This document shows, in pieces, positions 1 through 11,064 of a stretch of DNA of 64,000 nucleotides. The stretch lies in NCBI GenBank assembly GCA_021234155.1, contig JAJEKV010000055.1, positions 658,366-722,365 of the forward strand, given 5' to 3'. The notes under the pieces are model-generated. The model did no database searches, was not told the origin of the DNA, and saw only the letters and a program-made list of their open reading frames with translations. Made by a program: the position numbers and the translations under genes. The number at the start of each line of letters is the position of its first letter. Within the stretch, counting starts at the first letter, position 1. The DNA comes from Isoetes taiwanensis (Eukaryota; Streptophyta; Lycopodiopsida; Isoetales; Isoetaceae).

Positions 1-19
1 ACTCACAAATTTGATGCAG

Positions 20-479
20 ACTTCGAGCATAGTGACGCAGAAAAAGGGATGGATCGAGACAGAAGAATGCTTAAAATCCTGCGGAGTAGAGCGGCTGTCG
101 ATCGGCATATCCACCGACGGATTGGCAAGCCGGAGCTTCGCCTCCAAGCTCTGCTCTCCCGCTTGCCAGAATAATTGCCCTAATCTGGTGGACCTCTTTA
201 CCAAGCTTGCTGCCGAAGAAGGTGAGTACTGTCCCAAATTTTGTGCAGGACGCAAATTTGTGGCTGGCTCAGATTTTGTTCCTGACCCTAATTGTATTTG
301 GAACCTAAATACCCCTAATTGTATTTGCAGGTGTTTACCTTCCCCATGTATGCTCCTTCTTGCACCCCTCTTTTCGTCGCCTCGTCTCTGAATCTATGGT
401 TCTCTCACCCAACACCAGAGCTATGCTTCAGCAACTTGGCGCCTCTGATCTTGCTCCAGCACCTTCACCCAGTTCTTAG
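20..479 (+). CDS. PAR1-family (photoassimilate-responsive) protein, last two exons
   Basis: The last two exons of a PAR1-family gene; the earlier exon or exons lie off the left edge. Exon 20-221 follows a tgatgcag acceptor and ends at an AAG|GTGAGT donor. The next exon begins at 331 after tgtatttgcag and ends at the TAG at 477-479. Splicing joins in phase 1 and reads GVYLP across the junction, as in PAR1 proteins. Other family hallmarks are the stretch ETEECLKSCGVERLSIGIS, the cysteine-rich KLCSPACQNNCPNLVDLF, and a proline/alanine-rich tail near LAPAPSPSS. PAR1 proteins are small, cysteine-rich and probably secreted; in tobacco they were named for induction by accumulating photoassimilates. 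Their biochemical role is unknown. The unspliced reading frame runs on into the intron, which is not coding. No break is visible, so this is probably a working gene. Confidence 0.85.
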
Positions 480-1441
480 ATTCATTTTTGCGGACGTTAA
501 AATTTTTATCTATCTATCTATTACATTGAAATGTAATATGTTATTGCATCTGGAGAGCCCCTAATTTTTTCTAGTGGTGCATTGTCTGATTTGGATGTTT
601 CCACGCAGATAATCCATGTCATGGTTGTATATATGAGACATTAAATAAACGGGCCTATATGGGTGTAAATTGATTTTATATTTGTTTGAACTAGAAAAAA
701 TACTTTGGTGTTTTGTCTAAGGCAGCCACTAGTGTGTATGGATGGGTTTTGCTAGTCAATAATCTTCAAAACTAGGAGTTAGGGCCTCAACGTCCAATGG
801 TTGGGGGCGTATACTTAATTAGAGTTGATATTTTTGGTTTTCCTGTTGCTCTGATTCACTGTAATCAAAGGCCTCACTTTGGGTACTTTGAACTCAGCTT
901 ATAATGGCACCAAGCTTCCTTTTGTTAATGTAGTGTGAAACATATTTGTAAAGGGCTTCAGGCTGCATTCTGACAAGTTTAAAATACAATTCATCAACCT
1001 GTATGAAACCCTGAGAAGTATCCTTATTTTGAGCTTTATGTGCTTCAACTCGCCATCAATGTTCTCTATATTTTCTTGGCTTCTTGCTCTAGGCTTCATG
1101 TACCACTGCTTATCAACCCTCTGTAGTCGGATCCTTTTCCTGTATACATTATTGTCTCAATAATGATGTATGATGTTGGGCACCATTTCTAGTTTAGGTA
1201 GGAAGATTTAGGTGCAAGATCAGCAATTAGACGTCAATCTGTCTTGCCTCACAATGATATAATGCCATGTGGCCAAGAAGTACATTTATTAACATTCTAA
1301 TTCTCTTGAAAATTCAAGTTTAAAGTTGCCAAGCTACACAATATGAGATGCTTTACAGCACATGTTGACCAGTGTGTTTTCTTTTGTCACATGTCCAGTT
1401 TACACGAGACTGCCAGTTTACAGGCAGCAATGGGTTTGGAG
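480..1441. other. 3' flank of the PAR1 gene, no gene seen
   Basis: AT-rich sequence after the PAR1 stop codon. It should hold the 3' untranslated region; a short TATC-type run lies near 509-522. I see no conserved reading frame, splice-consistent exon or transposon terminus. Confidence 0.5.
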
Positions 1442-1539
1442 CAGTCACCAGCATATCTTAGGTATATTTCAGCATATACCTAGGATATGCCACAAACCCA
1501 CATAAACAAAGGTTTGCCCCCCTAGGGGCAACCCAAAAA
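1442..1539 (+). repeat. Palindromic dispersed repeat, copy A
   Basis: About 98 bases that recur at 10952-11064. The unit contains an imperfect hairpin (catatcttaggtata / tatacctaggatatg around a short loop), then a shared stretch cacaaacccacataa, then a second palindrome, tgcccccctaggggca, ending in acccaaaaa. The family is not recognised. It could be a fragment of an LTR or a small foldback element. Confidence 0.7.
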
Positions 1540-2039
1540 TCCAAAACATGTAAAAAAATGTCTTAAAATAGATGATATCAATAAATCTGCAATATTTGCA
1601 GCAGATATGCGGGCGGTATTTCTGGCATGGTTGGGCCAAGATTTGGGGCTTGTATCATATGGCAAATCATATGCAAGGGGTATGTTTTCACTTAATTGAG
1701 CTGCTTGTTGGGGGGTAAAGGTGGGCAGTCGAAAATCGGTTGTGGCATCTATTTTTGTGGGCTTTTCTGCGTGCATGGTATGAGGATAGAAGGAAAGGGC
1801 TACGCACATAAGCATGTTTCTTGGGTAGACAGGTCACGGTTGCATGCCATTGTCATCGGTGCAAACCTATTCAGGTTAGATCCAAGCGAGGTTCAAGGGC
1901 ATTCAAGTCGTATTTAAGGCTCTCTGAATGCTGTAGTTTAATTATCGCTTGTTTGAAGTCGTGTTGAAAGGAGGGTGCAGGCATCCAGACTAAGGCTACA
2001 AAGGGCATAAATACTCCAGGTATCCAGATTTGAACAGCT
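1540..2039. other. Non-coding stretch
   Basis: No coding exon, RNA gene or repeat boundary could be supported. Open frames on both strands are short and look like chance. Confidence 0.4.
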
Positions 2040-2475
2040 GAACAAATGGAAATGCGATTCCTCCGACCCTGGTTCTGTGTTGTTCTTTGGTGGGCCTACC
2101 AAGCTCTTGCGGCAGATATGGGATATGCCAAGCTCCCGTGGCAAATATGGGCGGATTGTAGCCTGCTAGGCCTTGCGACAGATATGGACTATACCAAACT
2201 CATGTGGGAGATATGGGCAAGTATGGGCAGATTGTAGCCAACCAGGCCCCTACGACAAATATGAGCTATGCACAAAGGGAGAATGCAGTTGCCCAGAAGG
2301 ATTTTCCGCCATAGAGAAGCTTAGACCAAGCAGAGGATGGAGGCGAGCCGAATGAGACCTCAATTGAATTTCTGGATGTGGATGGGATTTTTAGTTTGTG
2401 AAATGGTTACCGTGATTATGGGGAGCGTACGAATCGGATACTTGAAGACATGTTGAGACAAACAATCGAAGTGGG
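2040..2475 (+). pseudogene. G-type lectin S-receptor-like kinase fragment (EGF-like / PAN-start region)
   Basis: A frame around 2234-2355 reads WADCSQPGPYDKYELC and then KGECSCPEGFSAIEKLRPSRG, matching the EGF-like segment of G-type lectin S-receptor-like kinases (usual form CGPYGxC...GxCxCPxGFxxxxxxxxxRGC). Downstream codons (NETSIEFLDVDGI) fit the start of the following PAN region, but stops and frame changes follow. Upstream, DNA encoding the CGRYGIC-type motif is repeated: units begin near 2106 and 2173, and a third partial unit near 2252 runs into the recognisable EGF part. No lectin or kinase domain is present. In plants this family forms membrane receptors in defence and self-recognition. 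Here it is a short broken remnant. Confidence 0.6.
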
Positions 2476-3226
2476 ACAACTAGATCCACAGGGTCGACTC
2501 GTCACCGAGGTAGTCGACACCGAACGGATAGCTGAGTGGAAGGTAGATTAAGAAGTCTACTTCCGACGCCATGGAAGTAGAGAACATTGAGAGATAAGAG
2601 GTCATATAGGATCATGCATTGATAGAAACGCATCTCTAGTCTATGCCCACTACGGGGAGGAAGCGATCCTCCACACCAAGGGCGAGGAAAGGTGTAGGCA
2701 TTAGACATCATCCTGGGCATTATAGGGCGCTGTCTCCACGGCCACGATGGGAGAAGCATCCTCTTGCATTCATGTAGCTAAATTAATTGTAATTAAATTG
2801 GTGGTCCCCTAATAACTATCTTTATAATAAATAAATGTGTATTAACATAGTGTTGGACCTGTAGGCCAATAGAAGGATCTAAAAATGGCAAGAGGATCGC
2901 ACTGCGAAGACTTGCAGTACATGTGTTGCAAGAAGACGAAACGGACCTTTAAATTATAAAATTTAAAACTTTTGTGAATATCGTGAGAAAATTATAAAAG
3001 TTCTGTGAATATTAAGTGTATTTTAAGTAAGGTTTGAGAAACTAACTTACTATGATAATTTATGAAATAAAGGACGTAATCATAATAATCAACTTAAATA
3101 TTACCTCGAGATAATTGTTAAAATTGCATGTATGGAATGAGTTGCAAGGATCATGCAGGTTCCAAGGTGAGAAGACTCGTGATGTTGCGGGCAACATCAA
3201 TCCAAGATGGGGAGATTGTGACGTTC
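2476..3226 (+). mobile_element. 3' internal end of an LTR retrotransposon with polypurine tract
   Basis: The stretch ends in a purine-rich tract, aagatggggagat (about 3214-3226), immediately before TGTGACGTTCC, the expected layout of a polypurine tract next to a 3' LTR on the plus strand. No gag or pol motif survives in the preceding bases and no matching 5' LTR or primer binding site lies upstream. How far the element extends to the left is uncertain. Confidence 0.45.
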
Positions 3227-4260
3227 CAGTATAATATATAGTATGAATACGTATATTATACTACCACGTCACTCGTACATGTCGCCTTGACGACATGTAC
3301 TTGGCGACCGTAAAGGGTTGCACCCTAGGAGGCAACTTCTTATATTGCATATGACTTTAACATGTGCATATAATCCCTTTTTTTGCCACATGGCAAAACC
3401 CTACATGAAATTTTAACTCTAACCCTAAAAGAGTCATGTAAAAGAGCCAAAGGGAAACCTTAAACTTTCCCTTTTCGCATTCTAGTTTCCAAGAGCTATT
3501 TCAGCCAAGTACTAGTGCCATTTCGCCTTGCCAGACGTCGCAAAGCTGGCTTTTCTCAACAGACCTTCGGGATTCTTTTGCTTTCAGCCCGAACAGAAGC
3601 ATGGACGCTTTCCGAGGAGTTGGAGCAAGCCAAAGATGTGGCAGATAGCAATTCTGTTGTGCAATGCCGACTTCCAGTCCGGCAATAGGCCGAGTTAGTA
3701 TGTTAGATTAGCCTTAAAGGCCTTATAGATTATGAGATCACAAGCCCTAACGAAGAAACCTAACCATATATGTTTAGGTAGACAGATTAGATGTTATTCT
3801 ATATTTCAGCCTATGGATGATGATGGTCTATTCTATGTGCACTCCTGTACATTGGAAAGTGGGGGTAGAGACCCTGAAAGCCTTAGTAGATGATGTACCT
3901 AGATAGCCTCATTAATTCCCAATTAATGCGACCTGTGCATAAGAGCTCGCCTGGCTGTTGGTGGCGGGGCTAGACCGGCATATAAGTAGATGTCCCATTA
4001 CAAATTAATCCTTCTGGTATGTAAAGCCTACCAAGGATCTTAGCGGGCTAGGCCTGATGGTTTGCCAATGAGTGTGGGCAAGGCATGGGCTCGACATCTC
4101 TTGGGTATGCTTCACTGTCAATGGGGTTCAAGTTGTAGACGAGTAGTGGCTCTCTAGCCGCCTGGGATGGGCATGCATACCTCTGGACGTGGTGATCCCC
4201 TCCTGCCTCATCGGGACTAAGGAGATGCAATCCAAGAGTAGCCCACGTTGTCCACAAACA
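3227..4260 (+). mobile_element. 3' LTR (or LTR remnant), TGTGACG family
   Basis: It begins TGTGACGTTCC followed by an inverted repeat (agtataatata / tatattatact). Long segments match the minus strand of the LTR at 28689-30272, for example gtgggcaaggcatgggctcg near 4074-4093, the block around gggggtagagac near 3863, and caccctaggaggcaac near 3319. The two LTRs therefore belong to related members of one family. Homology fades after about 4260, so the right end is approximate; no terminal CA or target site duplication could be fixed. Confidence 0.6.
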
Positions 4261-6382
4261 TTTTTTGTTACATGTTATATTGTTTTGCTATAGTTCGTGG
4301 TCCATCGCTTCCTTATGCATTTGGAGTGGTTGTTTGTAGCAGTCTCACAAACAGGGCGCAGGAGTGGAGCTCCTGGCTATGACGATGATTTGCAATCTGG
4401 AGGAGCCTAGGCACTTTTTTTTCAAGATCGATAGCCATAGTTCCGTTTTGTAAAAAAAAAATGGAGATGTTGTGTTTTTTAGTTTGAAAAAAAATAAAAA
4501 AGCAAAAACGTGGCCGTGCCCTTTGTATTGAAAAAAAAAATGATTTTTTTTGTTTTGATGCGTTATGGGATTTGTGCTATATTTAATAGATTATATGTGA
4601 CATAACACACCTCGGTAAGGGGCGAGAGTAAATCTTAGACACCTGTAGCAATTATATAATGAGTATCATATGTTATAGTCTTGCATTGTTCCACCGTTGT
4701 TTTGGTATTTTATTGTGTACTTGAAACCTCCGGCTTTTGTAATTAGTAGCTACATCTTTAATTTATGTAGTATTCTATTTAGTTTCAAAATTATTGCAAA
4801 GCACGAATATATGCCAGAGCAGTTAAAAGCATCAGAAAAAGCTGGTGCCACAGCTACTATTATTTTGAGACCATGGGGTTATTCTGTCTTTGTGAAGTTA
4901 CTATAAGAAGTATTTAGACTTGCTAAGACTTCTATCTTAGAGTGCCTGCTATACATGCAAAGAAACTATTACTGTTTATGTAGACAAATTCTATAGCCCA
5001 GATCAGTATGCGACAAGGTCTTCATAATAATGGGCGGGGTCTTAGTATGCCAGAAGTACTTACCACTGCAATTTCATTATTTGATGGATATGCTGTAGAG
5101 TAAGCATGATTTATCACAGAGAGTAGCTAGCTCTTTCTTTAAGAAAGTTATGAAAAGGAAGCTATTGAGCAACATGATAACTTTGATCCAGGACATTTGT
5201 TCCATGGTGGCCACATGCATTTGAAGATGGGTCTATCTCCTCCTCTGAATAGCCGTATGTAAATCTATGCTTCTGCTTTTCAAGATGCTTAAATGGAGAA
5301 ATAGATTTATAGCGGGCAAGAACTTAAAAGAAAGCACGTGGACTTAGGCTTTCGAGCTTTTCCTTTTCTACTCAATAGAAATTCTCCAAACAGGACAATC
5401 CCAAGTCTTCGCTTGATTTCCAACCCGGCCAGTTATATGTTTACACTATTATGATTTATTTTTCGTGACATGTCATGCATGTGGTCATAATGTTGAAACT
5501 ACGATCTATATATTATGGCTTCCTACAAGAGAAATAGTTTTATGGATCATCGGTGAGTTATCTTTGCCACCTTTTGTATTTACAATAGAATAATGGGCAT
5601 GACTCAAGTGGAACCATCCTCTTTTAAGATAGTAGGGAACAACGGAGTTGAAGTCTTCAAGTTTAGAAAACCTTGGAAATAGGTCTGAAACAAGGGACTT
5701 GAACGATATTATCTCCTATTAGATAGTACAAAACAACGTTGTTGAAGCTTTCCAGCTTAAGAACCTAGAAAATTAGACCAGTCTTGATCAGATAACTTTG
5801 ATAGTGGTCTGTGCATTTAGAAGGCTATTTTTTACATATATTTGTTTTCTTTTGTGATGGATTGCTATTCATTTTCTTGCAGTCGGTTCCCAGGAATGGA
5901 TTTGCAAAAAGAATGTTTCTTCTTTCACCTGGTCTGGTCTAAGATGACATTTTCAATTCGACTGATTTTGCAGGTGAGTTTTACCACAACGAGGCTTGCA
6001 AGTGCAAAACATCACGGTTTAGGTAAATTTGTAGATTAGACTTCAAGTCCATTCCACCTATTTTGAAGTATGAAAAGTTCTAATGCTATTGCTGTATTAG
6101 GGCAAGTTACATGACTGTTCTTTGTCTTTCATAGCAAGCGACATCTGTTTTGAGCAAGGGGCATTGAAATCTGTATGGGCTTCAAAATTCTTTTTATATT
6201 TTGAATTTGACTTCAAAGCAAGAATATCTTATTCGACTGCACTTAGAGTTAGATCTGCAAAAACATATATACCATTTGAAACAATGCACTGCGTACTAAT
6301 GAACTGCATAATTTTAAACTATCTTACGATGCCACCATTGGCAGAATCTATATTTAATCTCAATTTAGTTTATAGTAGAAGC
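4261..6382. other. Intergenic stretch, no gene established
   Basis: AT-rich sequence with A-runs near 4450-4540. A short frame near 4803-4906 contains PEQLKASEKAGATATIILRP, which looks protein-like but which I cannot assign, and no flanking exon continues it. A small exon-like segment near 5881-5971 is bounded by AG and a GTGAG donor but has no recognisable product. Confidence 0.35.
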
Positions 6383-6392
6383 AATATGTATG

Positions 6393-6877
6393 TAGTTTAA
6401 GCCGGGAGTAAGCCCACTTTGCCCAATGTGTGAGCGGTGCATTGAAACATTGGAGCATTGTTTATATTTGTGTGCAGAGCTGAGTAGTCTTAGGTCCTGG
6501 TTGCATTCTCTTTTTGGAGTATCTTTGGACAGTCAACACTTTCTTTTGGGTATTTATCCAAATCAGTGGACTGCTTCTAAAAGGATTGCATTTCACATGG
6601 CAAAGTCTTGGCTAATATGGAGTGTATGGAAGCGAAGGCGAAGGCGAAGAAAGGTCTTTTATGATAAGCATATTTCTTCTCAGGTGGTACTTCAAGAAAT
6701 TCGTAAGAAGTTGTATAATTGCTTTCAGATCTCCAATTGGCCTGATCGTATTAAACTTCCAATATGGAATGATCATCTAAAAGTGATTGATGCTTCAGGG
6801 ACATTTCTTACTTCTGGAAGTACTTTGTAATATTTTGAGTGTATAATATGAAGTAAAACACGTTCTTCAAAAAAAAA
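6393..6877 (+). mobile_element. 5'-truncated LINE carrying the reverse transcriptase zinc-binding (zf-RVT) C-terminus
   Basis: The frame to 6830 reads PLCPMCERCIETLEHCLYLC, a C-x2-C...H-x4-C arrangement typical of the zf-RVT domain at the C-terminus of plant L1-type LINE ORF2 proteins, and continues for about 130 codons to a TAA. A short 3' tail and a run of A (6869-6879) follow. The whole unit is flanked by aatatgtatg at 6383-6392 and 6878-6887, a 10-base target site duplication. The endonuclease and polymerase parts are absent. Truncation from the 5' end during target-primed reverse transcription explains this structure. The copy cannot move by itself. Confidence 0.8.
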
Positions 6878-6906
6878 AATATGTATGAATGAAATAACAT
6901 TATGGG

Positions 6907-7490
6907 CATATCAGATGAATATTAGTAGTATTAACATCTATGGTGATATGCAGTCCTTAGCCATTTCCAGCTCTAATTCCATTCATAAAATATAGTAGTG
7001 TTAACATCTAGCCTGATATGCAGTCAATAGCCATTTCCAACTCTAATTTCTTTCATAAAGATCTGTTGAGTAAAACATATGCAATGGTCATTTGGTTGCC
7101 ATAGAATCTTACATGATGAAGCTATTTGGAGCATTACTGTATTGTATCCTCCTATGATTATATGAGCAACAAGAAGCAATAACAATTTTGTAGCCTAACA
7201 GCATATCAAATGAATATCAGTAGTATTAACAGCTATTGCAATATGCAGTCCGTAGCCATTTCCAGCTCTAATTCCTTTTATAAAATATCAGTAGTATTAA
7301 CATCTATCATGAAATGCAGTCAGTAGCCATTTTCAGCTCTAATTCCTTTCATAAAGATCTGTTGAGTAAAATATATGCAATGGCCATTTGGCTATCATAG
7401 AATCTTACACGGTGAAGCTACTTGGAGCTTTATTGTGTTGTACTCCCTTATAATTATATGATTATATGAGCAATAAAAAGCAATAGCAGA
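6907..7490. repeat. Higher-order tandem repeat, two units of about 295 bases
   Basis: Two tandem units start at 6907 and 7202 (catatcaratgaatat). Each holds two inner subrepeats of about 65-70 bases (agtagtattaacatctat...tatgcagtc...tagccatttccagctctaattcc) followed by a shared segment with atctgttgagtaaaa and gcaatrgcc. So a subrepeat was doubled first and the larger unit doubled later. No coding capacity. Confidence 0.8.
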
Positions 7491-10400
7491 TCTGAAGAAA
7501 TTGTACTTAAAATGCACATTCTAAGTAGGTGGAATTCTTCGTGGCGGCGATCATTCTTTGTACCAAAGTATTGAACAAGTGATGTAAGTTTGTGCTAACC
7601 TATCAAGCATATACATATACTTCTCATGCTTACCTTAAAATCTCGATCCATGGTCAGCGTTCTGATCTGTTAGCCTGCAGGGCAGTTTGATGGATCATCT
7701 GCGGCTGTCTCTGGTGAGGCGGTTGCGACTATGGTTCTGACCATATGTCCACTCGAGACCATATGAAATGTCATGCCAATTTTTTGGCAAAATGTTGGTA
7801 GTCGTGGATCTGGCACAATGCCAAGAATATGCTACCCATCAATGGCTGACAGTCAGCGTTGCATCTTTTGCTCTGACATTTTATTTTAACACTCTTTTGC
7901 ACAAAGTACATGTGTGTTTGTGCTACAGTCCTTGCTTCTTCTAATTCTATTCTATTCTATTCTATTCTTATTATTACTCGTTTTTTAAGGAGTTGCAAGA
8001 GGACTGATATGAGGATTTGGGTCTATCTCATTGCTCGATTGCAATGGAGATACATTATCTACCACCACTCTCTTTTAGAGGTTGATGTTGGGTTAAATGG
8101 GCTTTCAACTTTGATGGAAATGGACTTTTAAATTGCATTATAATAACTCCACTACCTAGAATGAGTAATGCAATTTGGCACCATTATAAGAAAAGTTTAA
8201 AGGTCTGCTTACAACGTATCTGCACAAGGTCAAAAATCATCTTAGAAAGGATGGACCCATCGATTTTCTTGGATAATTTCCCATCATTCGAATTTATTAT
8301 TATGACAATCATTGCATATCCATATATGCACTATTTATCCTTGTCGTGTATAAGGGAGTCTACATGCTCATATTACTCATATATCTAGAACTTAAATCTC
8401 TTTCTATAGCAATTCATATACCAAGTTGTCGATCCTATAGATGCTTACATGTCTTTTCTTCTTTTCTTGTTTGCTCCCCATGTGTACTTAGTTCCATGAC
8501 GTCAGCACCTCCAAAGTTTCAAAAAGATGCATAGTAGTGGTATTTAGCCTTCTATATGTTGTTGTAGTGTGTTATGAGTAATTACAAGATAGATAATGAT
8601 AGCATGACTAAGGACTACTCTATAATTCAGCTTCATAAGTAACTAGCTATAGTACATGATTCGTCCAGTACTTACTATTGATGCTGCTGCTGCTGTTACT
8701 GCATGCAAGAAATAACAGAATGTGTTTAGTGATGATATTATCCCCGATGGATATGTCCTCAGCCTGCACTCTTACAGTGCATCATGCACATTTCACCTTC
8801 TCTCCATTCGCCTCGAGCATATTTGCGATCCAGAATGTCAATCTCCATACATTCTACAAAATATCTTTCCCTTCATATCTCCATGGGTTTTGTCATGTAG
8901 ATCGGCATGATCCACAATATGATAGCAGAAGTAATCACACCCACTGCATGGAGTCTCACAAAAGAACAACATTTGGATTTATAGTAGGTAAGCAACAATG
9001 TTTCTAAATTCCATTGTGCTCAGAGACATGCTTGTAGTGAAAAATAGAATGTTTGCTCATAAATGTACTTGTCTTCTTAACAAATCCTATGAGTACCTCA
9101 TAATTTTCTTCAACTTCAGATTTTCTGCACATGAATGTTCCTTTTCAATTGGCGGTTCATCTTTTCATACCTTGAATTGAAGTGATCACTAGAAGCACAA
9201 GTATGATTGCAACGAGTCATTGTGCACGGTAAAAGACATCACTTCTCATGATAAGGATGTATGATATGCTCCAAATCAAATGGATATGTGCACATTGCTG
9301 CAAGGTGGAAGAGAACATTTTGCACATATCTTATCTACACACATCTGTGTGGGTTTTCATGTCCTGATCTTTTAACACAGTGTTTGCGAGGATGATCTTT
9401 CTAATAAATTGCAATGCTGGCACAAGCGTGGAATCTCATCTGACAATCATGAGGACCATCATGGCCTGCCGTATCGCTCCAGTCATTAGCATTTCCAAGG
9501 AGTTTGTCTTTTAGCTCTTCCTAGTAGTAAGTGGATATTTTGGAGCACCTCTAGAAGCCATTGCAGGAGGGAGAACATGCATATGCCTTTTCCAAAATAC
9601 GATGGAGGAAGCACGTATCACATTTACAACTACAGAGCAATAATTGTTGCTTCATTGCCATTGCTCTGGTCTTTCTGTAAGGGATATTAAGAAACACCCT
9701 AAATCTGCATGCCATTGTTCATAGGGTTCTTGCACAGTAGCTCTTTTCCCAATATAACAAAGCACCGATTATAAGTTCGCGTTAAGGTAACGAACCTGAT
9801 GATTGTAAACCCCCAGGCTTTCATCAAGCACGAAAGAAAGCCAAATAATTTCTCATAACAACAATCAATCTTATAGCCATTACCGCCTTTGTACAAGCGA
9901 AAAGTAACCTTGTACCTTTGGAAAAATGGAAAGTATGAGACAGGACCGGCAAATTTCTATCACGAGAACATACATTGTTCCAAGGCGAGACTACTAAATC
10001 TGCAGTTTTACAATGCCTTTCAAGATTTTCGAAGTCCTGCTGGCAAAGAAAGCACCCCGCATTCAAACATTATATGACTTAAAAGATGATCGGAAAATGA
10101 ATAGAAAGTTGTTTCAGCAAATTTGGAGAAATAAAAAGCTTGTATTGACATCCGTGTAAGAAGGTCGGGGGCTACAGGACCAATTACTCCTAACTGGAGT
10201 GTGTAAAAAGAATAGAAAGAAATGAAAACATCAAAGACTAATACATTTTGTCTTTTCTAAGTTGTTCATTTACAAATTCATGCGCCTTGCTATTTTAAAC
10301 GATTGCTTATATTTTTCCCTTTGCCTTTCGAGAGCGCCCCTTGAGACCTCCCCAATCTTGCCCTATTGCAACTCTATTCGGCAACAATCCATGTTCATAC

Positions 10401-10951
10401 TCTCAGAATCGGCTCTTCCCGGGTTAACTATGATCGAAGCATTGCTATGATGTTGCATCTGCATATACCGAATCATGTATTGATCTCTTGAAGCATGTAA
10501 ATAAAACTCCGAAATAATGAAGTTCGATACATAGGGTTTCTTGCAAAACCCGCTACTTCAAAAAAAACGCTGCTAAAAACAGGAGTAGGTGTAGCTCGGC
10601 CCAAGCTCCATATGAAAAGACGAAGGAAGGCTTGGACGAATGAAGTACGATAGAAGAACATCATGGAGTTGCCCTAGAGTTTTATTTGCTGATGCATAAC
10701 ATGTGTGGTTGGAACTTCTGCGGCATAAATAGTACCGCCATAAACTCGAGAATAAAACCCATACACGCTTGTTTACGTTGTCACGAAGAACCTTTGGAAA
10801 TCCGTTTTGCCCGGCGGTGACCGATTGCTTGCTTGCCGAAAATCTTTGATGAGTGAAATCCATTGCTTGCTTGATGCCGCGACCGCTTGCTTGCTTGTTG
10901 CCCTGCCAGTTACTAGTTGGAACATCGGCTATCTAGAACGCATGAAACCGC
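7491..10951. other. Long intergenic stretch; ATTCT microsatellite at 7944-7969
   Basis: No gene could be supported over about 3.4 kb. An ATTCT pentanucleotide run lies at 7944-7969 and a short GCT run near 8681-8693. Frames of 60-110 codons near 8678-9007 and 10473-10863 occur on both strands and match no family I recognise. Confidence 0.4.
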
Positions 10952-11064
10952 CAGTCACCAGCATATCCTAGGTATATTCCAGTATATACCTAGGATATGC
11001 CACAAACCCACATAATCGAGGGTTTGCCCCCTTAAGGGTTTGCCCCCTAAGGGCAACCCAAAAA
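10952..11064 (+). repeat. Palindromic dispersed repeat, copy B
   Basis: Same orientation as the copy at 1442-1539. Its hairpin is perfect here: catatcctaggtata and tatacctaggatatg around ttccag. It also carries an extra internal duplication (ggtttgcccccttaag then ggtttgccccctaag) not present in copy A, and ends in the same gggcaacccaaaaa. Confidence 0.75.

Noticed and set aside
222..391. Continuation of the PAR1 reading frame past 221
   Set aside because: It runs through a GTGAGT donor into an intron; splicing to 331 restores the family sequence.
4797..4906. Protein-like segment containing PEQLKASEKAGATATIILRP
   Set aside because: I could not assign it to a family, and neither side continues with a consistent exon. 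Kept only as a note in the intergenic entry.
8678..9007. Possible cytochrome P450 remnant (a DDIIPDGY-like string)
   Set aside because: Only one short string resembles the family; the expected PERF and heme-binding cysteine motifs are absent in all frames.
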